Below, in pieces: positions 24,624 through 33,500 of a stretch of DNA of 64,000 nucleotides; positions within the stretch are counted from its first letter, which is position 1, and each line of letters opens with the position of its first letter. Both the position numbers and the translations under genes were made by a program. Below the pieces are notes generated by a model, which had not been told where the DNA came from, searched no databases, and worked only from the letters and a program-made list of their open reading frames with translations. The stretch comes from an uncultured Acetobacterium sp. (GTDB lineage: Bacteria; Bacillota; Clostridia; Eubacteriales; Eubacteriaceae): assembly GCF_963664135.1 (NCBI RefSeq), contig NZ_OY760905.1, positions 1,572,736-1,636,735 on the forward strand, read 5' to 3'.

Positions 24624-27368
24624 TTAATCATCTTTTAAGTGATGATCATCGGTTTTTCCCAGATGAGCACCTTTGTTTAGCAGCTGCTCAAAATCGTTGG
24701 CTGACATCGGTTTATGAAAATAATAACCCTGTATTTCATCACAGTCATTTTCCTTTAAAAACAAAAACTGTTCCAACGTTTCAACGCCTTCTGCGACAAC
24801 CTTCATTTGCATTTGTCCAGCCAGATTTAAAATCGTTTTGGCAATGTTTCCATTATCGTTTATTGGATAATCTTTGATGAATTCACGATCAATTTTTAAT
24901 TTATCAAAGTTTAGATTTTGTAGATATTTAAGTGATGAATACCCGGTTCCAAAATCATCAATCGCAACTTTTACACCCAAGGCCTTTATCTCCTCCAGTT
25001 CACTTCGGATACTGATCATATTCTCGACCAAAACATTCTCGGTGATTTCAATCTCCAGCAATTCCGCTGGCAATTGATATTTTTCTAACAGTTGCCTGAT
25101 GATTTTGACGAGATCAGACTTCTTGAATTGAACCGGAGATAGATTTACAGCCACGACAATTTTTCGATTCGTCAATTCCATCCACTTTTTATTTTGTTTA
25201 ATGGCTTCTTCTAAAACCCAGTTTCCAATCGGTATAATCAATTCTGTCCGCTCTGCCACCGGGATGAACTGTACTGGACTGACATGTCCCAGATTCGGGT
25301 TATGCCATCGTAACAGGGCTTCAATACCGATGATTTCTTCGGTTCCAACCTGTATTTGGGGCTGATAGTGGAGGCACAACTCATTATATTCAAGCGCACC
25401 TCTTAGTTCCGTTTCCAGTTTTAAATTATTGAGGTAATTTTCTTTAATTTCCTTTTCATAAAAAACATAGGTATTATCCCCGGTTTGAATGGCATAATTT
25501 TTAGCAATATTGGCAAATTCGATGAGTTTATCCAGATCAGCACTATCCTCCTGAAAAACTGCGATGCCTATTGAAACATTTAAATAGACCTTTTCATTTT
25601 CTATTTCCACAGGCTCTTTTAAATAGGTCATTAATTTATTCAATAAATGGCCGATTTCCAATTTATCCCAGTTATTGACATGAACAATAACAAATTGGTC
25701 TTTATGAAGAATACCTAACAGGTCCTCATCTTTTAAAAATGTCTGAATCCGTTGGGAGGCTTCTTTTATTAAAAGAGCCCCAGATTTTTTCCCTAAATTA
25801 TCATAAAGGGTATTAAAATTGGTAATCTGTATTACGATGATCGCCATCGCATCATATTGCTTAATAAATTTCTTGGCCTTAATTTCAAATAAAGCCTGGG
25901 TAGGCAGACCAGTAATCTCATCATAATGTTTAATCTTATTAATGGCTTCTTCGGTTATCCTGGTATTCGTCAAATCCTCAAAAACTTCCAGATAGCTACT
26001 CAATGAATCACTTTTACTGTCAAATATTTTTGAGAGCGAAATGTACTTAGGATACCTACTGCCATCCTTTCTTTCATCAAGAATTTCGCCCTGCCAATTG
26101 CCTTCTTCATTGACTTTTTTCCAAATATCGCTGTAAATAGTTTGCAATTCTTCACTAAGTTTAAAATCAATGGGTTTTTTCCCCAGCACCTCATCAGCTG
26201 AATACCCAGATACAGTTGAAAATGCCTTGTTAACATAAATAATGTTTGCCTTGGCATCCATGATCATAATGCCTTCTTTGGAATTTTTAAAGATATTCTC
26301 AGCTATTTTTTCTCTGGAGGAAGCTTCTTTTTTTAACATCAATAGCCAGGTGACAATCAGACTGATAATAAATAAAATAAAGATTAATAACACTGAAATC
26401 AGTACAATGTTTCGATTATCAACATTATTGATAATTCCCAAAGTATCCAGTGGTGCTGCGCTAACCAATACCCAGTGAAGATTTCGATAGCCTTCCAAGG
26501 GATAAATGGGGGTATAAAAGTAGAGATCTTTGCCATCATCGAAATATCCACTTACATTATTTGCGATCGCCTGCCAAATTTCTGGTTCATCCTGGCTGAA
26601 TGAGACTTCTTTTTCATTTTCGTACATAAACGAAAAATCTTTATCGCTATTCTCACTTAATAAATAATAGCCTTCTTCATTCAACAACAGAATTTTCATA
26701 TCGATGCTACTTTTTGAGTCATTTTCAATTTGATCCAACATATTTTGAGCCAGATAGTTTAAAATTAAAATACCCTGTCGCTCATTTTTGTCATTAAAAA
26801 CAGGAATAACCAGCCGAATCAGCGGTTTGATGGGTATTTCAATTTCATTGTCTTTCATACTCAAATCCATTGGCGAAATATAAATTTCCCCAGGATTAAG
26901 CTTCATCCCTTCCTGAAAATAATATCGGTCGCCTTTATATTGCAAATCAATATCGGCTACGGATATCGTTCCGTTGTTCCCATTATTGACCCGAACTTTT
27001 TCGTTACCATCGTTTCCGATGAACCGAATGGAATCATAGATTTTTTTATTGGTCATCATATTAGAAAAAATGCGTTTTAATTCGTCCCGATTGATAACCT
27101 CTGCCGAATTACTGACATATGCCTTTATTTCACTTGAATTCAAGATAATGTTTCCATCGGAATTAATATCCTCAAAAATCGAATTGACATTAACACCAAC
27201 GATCTCACTGTTATTCAGTTGTCTGATTTTTATGATATTTTTTCCATTTTCAATGTTTATGTAAATGAACATGCTTGCTAAAATGACGATCATAAGCAAT
27301 CCAGGCACAAAGATTATGACAAAATTTTTCAACATCTGTTTTAGTCGTTTATTTTTAGACTCCATCAT
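24624..27368 (-). CDS. Membrane sensor with dCACHE, PAS, degenerate GGDEF and EAL domains
   Basis: 914 residues. A transmembrane helix (about 14-32) precedes an extracytoplasmic dCACHE-type sensor of about 280 residues and a second transmembrane helix (about 325-346). A PAS domain follows (about 357-465), then a GGDEF domain whose active-site motif reads HKDQF and so is unlikely to make c-di-GMP. A C-terminal EAL domain is intact: EALLRW, EITENVL and DDFGTGYSSL are all present. It is therefore most likely a ligand-regulated c-di-GMP phosphodiesterase. It stands alone between dxs and the giant repeat protein; a link to adhesion control is speculative. Confidence 0.9.
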   Translation of the reverse strand: MMESKNKRLKQMLKNFVIIFVPGLLMIVILASMFIYINIENGKNIIKIRQLNNSEIVGVNVNSIFEDINSDGNIILNSSEIKAYVSNSAEVINRDELKRIFSNMMTNKKIYDSIRFIGNDGNEKVRVNNGNNGTISVADIDLQYKGDRYYFQEGMKLNPGEIYISPMDLSMKDNEIEIPIKPLIRLVIPVFNDKNERQGILILNYLAQNMLDQIENDSKSSIDMKILLLNEEGYYLLSENSDKDFSFMYENEKEVSFSQDEPEIWQAIANNVSGYFDDGKDLYFYTPIYPLEGYRNLHWVLVSAAPLDTLGIINNVDNRNIVLISVLLIFILFIISLIVTWLLMLKKEASSREKIAENIFKNSKEGIMIMDAKANIIYVNKAFSTVSGYSADEVLGKKPIDFKLSEELQTIYSDIWKKVNEEGNWQGEILDERKDGSRYPKYISLSKIFDSKSDSLSSYLEVFEDLTNTRITEEAINKIKHYDEITGLPTQALFEIKAKKFIKQYDAMAIIVIQITNFNTLYDNLGKKSGALLIKEASQRIQTFLKDEDLLGILHKDQFVIVHVNNWDKLEIGHLLNKLMTYLKEPVEIENEKVYLNVSIGIAVFQEDSADLDKLIEFANIAKNYAIQTGDNTYVFYEKEIKENYLNNLKLETELRGALEYNELCLHYQPQIQVGTEEIIGIEALLRWHNPNLGHVSPVQFIPVAERTELIIPIGNWVLEEAIKQNKKWMELTNRKIVVAVNLSPVQFKKSDLVKIIRQLLEKYQLPAELLEIEITENVLVENMISIRSELEEIKALGVKVAIDDFGTGYSSLKYLQNLNFDKLKIDREFIKDYPINDNGNIAKTILNLAGQMQMKVVAEGVETLEQFLFLKENDCDEIQGYYFHKPMSANDFEQLLNKGAHLGKTDDHHLKDD

Positions 27369-27476
27369 AACCTTCCTTTTGATCTTATTAATTAGCTATT
27401 CTATCTGAAATCATTATACTAGACTAACAGAAGTGATGCAATCAAATACACAAACCCTTAAAAGCCAAATCAATAA

Positions 27477-27509
27477 AAGCATCCATGAACTTTTTCTTCA
27501 TGGATGCTT
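27477..27509 (-). terminator. Terminator of the giant repeat-protein gene
   Basis: AAGCATCCATGAA / TTCATGGATGCTT, a 13-bp perfect stem about 20 bp beyond the stop codon, followed on the minus strand by TTTT. Confidence 0.92.
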
Positions 27510-27528
27510 GATCTGTTAATGTAAATTT

Positions 27529-30500
27529 TTACCTATTTGTACTTCGGTGCGGAAGTCCGGGATGAGGATTACCGGGTCCCTTGATGTCTGACAGTGGAAT
27601 CACCGAAAAGTGAGCTTCTGCAGCCAACGATTCGGTCGCATCAAAGGACCAGCTGGTGTCGGTGCTGACACTGGTACCCGCCACAAACCAGCCGTCAAAC
27701 TGGTACCCGCTATTAGGAGTCACGGTTAAGGTGACGGCTTCTTCCTGCCCGAATGATCCGCCTCCGGATACTGTCCCACCTTGTTCAGGAACAGCTTTGG
27801 CAGTAATGCTGTATTTTCCCTGAACAAAATGAGCCGTATAGGTTTTACTGCCATTAACCGTCGTCTTAAAGACCGGTGAGATCGCTCCTTTAATCCGGCC
27901 ATTTTCATCGGACCAGTAGCCAAAGATATAACCAGACTGAGTCGGCACGGCTGTTAGGGTGGCCGTATCCCCATAGGCGTAGGTGTTCTGACCCGTAACA
28001 TAACCAGCACCTTTTGGATCCACATTAGCACTAATGTCATGGGTGGTTTTTTCAAACACCGCGGTTAAAGTCGTATCTTCAGATATTCTAAAAAGATAAC
28101 TTCTGGCATTGGAAACTTTCAATCCGTTCTGATTGACCCAGTGAAGGAATTGGTAACCAGGGTATGCCACTGCATAAACCATTACATATTGGCCAGATTC
28201 GACGGTCTTTTCACCGGCAATCACATCGCCAACCAGAATTGCTTTGCCTTGTAACACCGATTGTTCAGTGACAGAGAGTTTTACTGTTGCGTTTGATTTG
28301 AAATGCGCGATCAGAACAGTATCTCCGGTAACGGTAAAGGTATAGACCGCATCTGAACTGATAACATTCCCTTTCAAATCCGTCCAGTTGGTAAATTCAT
28401 AGCCATAACCGGGGATGGCTTCTACGGTTGTCTGATTCCCAACAATGGTATCCAGATGATAGCCTCTGGCGATATTGCCACGCAGATACTCTTCGGCCAA
28501 AGGAATAATCAGTGCCCCTTTCGTATTTTTAAAGGTTGCGGAAATCGTGATGGGCGCCAGATTAATCCAGTCTTCATTTAAGGTAAAGGTATAATCCAAG
28601 TCTGTCGAAATACAGGACTGCGTTCCCTGAGCATCGGTCATCATCCACCCGGCAAAAGTATATCCACTATTGGCACTGGCCGATAAATTGACGGTGTCGC
28701 CGAAATTGTAATAACCAGCCCCGGTTGCAGTTCCGCCATCATCAACGGTTACATCCACCTGATAGACATTGGGTGTAAAAACTGCGGTAAGATTGGTGTC
28801 TTTTGTCAGGGTAATGGCATCACTGCTCAACGTTGAGACCTGTTCTCCGGTGTCTGCATCCAGCCAGGCCGTAAAGGAATAGCCGGGAAAGGCCACTGCT
28901 GAAATACTGGCCTGATCGGCATCCGAAGTCGGATTATAGCCGCCTTCGCCGGAAAGCGTTCCGCCGGTAACCGGGTCAGCCATTAAAGTCAAAACAAATT
29001 CTTCGTTACTGAAATCAGCTTCCAGATTGCGGTCGGCGGTGGCTGTGAAGGTATAGTTGGGTTCCTGACTCACACATTGGCCGTTTTCAAACCAGCCCAC
29101 AAATTGCGAACCGCTTGCGGGTGAAGCCTGCAGTGAAACCGCTGTACCAGCTGGATAAACCCCATCCGGACCGCTATTGGAAACACTCCCTAAGGCCGGA
29201 TCATTGACCGTGGTGGTCATCGTATAGGTTTGTGGGGAGAAACTGGCGGTCAGGTCTGTTTCTGCTCTTAAGGTAAAGGTATAAACGGCATCGGAACTCA
29301 ACAGATTTCCGGTTGCATCCATAAAGCCGGTAAAGATATAGCCCGCTTCCGGGGTTGCCGTTAAGGTGACTGCCTTTCCGTAATCAGTGGTTCCAGCTCC
29401 TGAAACGGTGCCCCCGCCATCAGGTGTAATACTGACATTGACAGCAAATTGTTCGAGCTTGAATTTGGCAAAAAGCACCCGTGAATAATAGGCTACAAAA
29501 TCATATTCCGGGGTATCACAGACCTTTATTCCAGCAATATCGTACCATCCCACGAATTCATAGCCGTTAAAGGGCACCGCATTCATGTAAAATTCATCTT
29601 TTGTTTCGGATGTCTGGTAAACCTTATAAACCCGTCCACCTTCAAGGGGATCCGGGAAGGCCAATGCCATGATCCCTTTATGAGAAAAAGCAGCAACCAA
29701 GGTCCGGTCTTTTTCGGCCGTAAACGTATAGGTATCTTTCTTCTCAACTTCCTTTCCATTTTCATACCAGCCTTCAAATTCGTAGTCCTTCTTCTCTTCA
29801 GCTTTTAAAGTAACTGACTCGCCATTTGTTGCGACCAATCCAGTTTCAGGTATGTCTTTATCGTCAGAGGTCACCGTTCCCCCCTCAACATAGTCGCATT
29901 GGACTAGAATTGTGACCGACGGTTCGGCCTCAAAATTAGCGGTTACGGTTGTATTTTCGGTGACATCAAAGGTATAATCTGCAGTTTGCGAAACAACCGC
30001 ATTATTTTCATCGGTCCAGTTGGTAAAGGAATATCCTTTTAGCGAGGTCGCACTGACCGTTACTGAGTCTGATAGTTTATAGGGGCTTGTTCCGGTTTGA
30101 GTGACCGTTCCCTGGGCAGCATCTTCGGATTCTGCTGTCACGGTAAAGGCATTTTCTTCATAACTGGCAATGTAGCTGGTATCTGCCGTCAAGTCAAAAG
30201 TATACGTCTCTGAAGTCGAAGCCGGCACATCGTCCGTCAATGCGCTGAACCAGCCTTTAAAAATATAATTATCGGTATCTGCATCATCCAGGGTCGCGGT
30301 GATGGTATGTTCTCCGGTTTGGGCTAAGCCATCTCCGGTAAAGGTTACCAGCGTATCCATTGTGGTTGGATCTGCAGTGAGGGTTACATTGGCTCCCAAC
30401 TCAAACTGAGCAGTCAGATTGTGATCAGCCGCCACCGCCGTCAGTGTATAGGATTCGTCTTCGGAAACCTGGGCTTCACCTTCATACCAGCCGTCAAAAA

Positions 30501-33500
30501 CATAGCCTTCATTTGGCGTTGCTGTGACGGTGGCGTCATTGCCGATCGTGACCTGCTGCGTCGGGGTAACCGTTCCGCCCGCTTCCGGGGTGGCACTGGT
30601 AATAATGGTGTATTGTTCACTATAACTGGCAATGTAACTGGTGTCTGCGGTTAAGGCGAAGGTGTAGCTTTCTTCGGTTGACACCGGTGCCAGGTCGGTC
30701 AGATTGACATACCAGCCATTAAAGACATAATTTTCGACTTCGGTATTTAATAAGGTCGCGGTGATGGTATGTTCTCCGGTTTTAGACAAACCCGCTCCGG
30801 TAAAGGTCACCAAGGTATCCATCGCCACTGGATCAGCAGTCAGGGTTACATCAAAGCCCGCTTCAAATTGGGCGGTGAGATTGTGATCAGTCGCCACCGC
30901 TTCAAGGGTATAGGATTCCTCCGTAGAAACCTGAACTTCATTTTCGTACCAGCCGTCAAAAAGATAACCTTCATTAGGCGTGGCCGTCACAATGGCGGTT
31001 TCACCACTGACAACTTTTTTTGTGGGTGTAACGGTTCCCCCAATTTCCGGGGTAGCGCTGGTAGTAATCGTAAATTCCTGATTGAAGTGAGCGGTTAAAA
31101 CGGAACCTTCATCGGCTTCATCAACCAGAAATGAAATGCTCTTTGCCTCCGGATCATCAATCACCACGGCACCCTCACTGGTCCAGCTATCAAAAACCCA
31201 GCCCGGATTAGCGGTGGCTTTTAAGACGGCCATTTCACCGACCCGATACGTTTCGCCGCCAATTGCCGTTCCGGCATCTGCCGGCGAAGCGGTGGCGGTA
31301 ATCAGGATATCCGTTTGATCATCGGGATTGTCAGGATCCGGGTCGGGATCTGGCGGATTATGATCAACAACACCGCCAGCCAATTCGCCCAAATCCTCTA
31401 AAGCTACCTCGGCGGTGTCCAATGCGGCATCAGCCAACAGCTCATCGCCGCCAAAATAGATGGCCGCAGCAATACCGGCGGCAATGGCGGCGGCCGTAGC
31501 AGCAGCGGCGATGATTTCGACGATCTTTTTGGCCTCACTGCCGGCACTTTCTTTATAAACCGCCACCACGGTTGTATCACCAGTCATATAAAGAGTTAGT
31601 GTGCCAGCTTTACTGTTTGGAGTCATACTCGTCAAGGTGTTGCCGTTACCGTCTTCAAAATGGGAAAACACATACCCAGCCTGATTTCCCTGGGAGATGG
31701 TCACCAGGGTTCCATAGGGATAATATCCCGATGGAGCTGCCTGCCCGCTGCCTTTTGGATTGGCATTCAAGGTCAGGTAGCAGGCATTCGGTGAATAGTT
31801 GGCCTGAATCGGGGTTGCATCAATGCCTGGTTGTCCGGTTACCGGATAGTCAAAGCTGGCCTTTTTACTCAGGGTGGTACCACCCTGAGTCCAATTTTCA
31901 AAACTGTAATTAGTATCCACGGTGCTGCTGATATTAAAGGATTCCCCCACATTTCGATAACCGCTGCCGGATACCTCACCGCCGTTTAAGTCCACTCCAG
32001 AAATGGCTTGATTCGGAACATAGGCATTTTCTACCATGATTCCAATGTCCTTTAAATGCAGCTTGGCCACCAGCGGGGTGCTGTCCAGCAGCTGATAGCT
32101 GAAGGACGGTTCACTGCTGACTAAAACCGGTGTTTCCTCATCGGTATACCAGCCATCAAAAACAAGATTGGCATCTACTGTTCCATAGTTAAGAGTAATG
32201 GTATCCTTAAAATTCCCACTTACCTGCTGATTGGGAAATTGAGTGACCTGGGGAACAACCCCGGGCAGCAGGTTCCGTTGATAATTATCGGTCCACTTGG
32301 CCGAAACAGGGACAGTCACGGTATATTCCTGAACAAAATCATACTGAATTGCCATCGGCTGAGTCATGGCATCGATGGTGTAAACCGAATTGTAGGAAAG
32401 CAGGGCTCCGGCACCATCGAGGTAGTCTTTGAAAATCACATTCGTCACAGCGGGATTGGTGGTTGCTGTCAGCACCACCTTATCCCCATAATTGGGGATG
32501 GTACCACTTGGTGCCAGTACCCCATTCTGATAGACATCCAATTCTACCGTACCATAGGTAGAACGAGCGGGATCGATAACACTTAAAGTGACCGGGCATT
32601 TCAGTACATCAAAGTTTGCCGTATACATGATATCTTCCGATACATTCACCACCATTTCAGGCGTCGTTACGACAGTGTCATCCAAATTGTTTGTCCAATT
32701 AACAAATTCAAAACCGGTATTAGGGATCGCCGATAAGGTCTGCTGAGTTTTATACGCAAACGTACCCCCGCCGGTAACTGTCCCCATATTAGCGGGTTCG
32801 GCGATCGCCGTAATGGTGTTCTGACTGACGTGAAACTGTCCCGTTAAGGTGTCATTTCCGATGACAGTATAATCATATGAGTTGTCGGTGGAAACGCAGA
32901 TACCCTGGGCATTAATCCAGCCATCAAACACATAATTCTGTGCCGGCGTAGCGATAGCAGTAATAACGGTTCCATAATAAGGACCTGCGTTTGGATAATC
33001 ACCCCAGGCTACCGTTCCCCCACCGTCCGGATCAGCGTTTAAACCCACGGTATAAACGATTTGACTGAAATTAGCCTGCAGCGATGTGTTTTGAGAGGGT
33101 TCAAAGGTCCAACTGGCATCGGTACTTAAGACTGTACCGGTTACAGAATCCGTCCAGTTTAAAAATGCATATCCAGTGTCGGGGGTAGCTGTCACCGTTA
33201 CCTCCTGGCCGTATTGAATCGAATTCAACGAGGTGGTTGCGGTTCCGCCCGGAGTTTGACCAGCGACTGCAACCGTAAATGTTTTAGGTATATAATGGGC
33301 CACATAACTCTCAACCCAATCTGGTCCAACGGTGGCATCGAGGGTTGTTTGGGGATATTGGTTGCCGGCGGTATCTGTCCAATAGGCAAAATCATAAAAC
33401 GACGATGTTGCTGCGGTAATCGTTTTTGTCGTATTCATCGGTGCAATGACAACCTTTGACTTTTGAGCAGCAATGGGATCGCCATAATAGATGATGGCAC

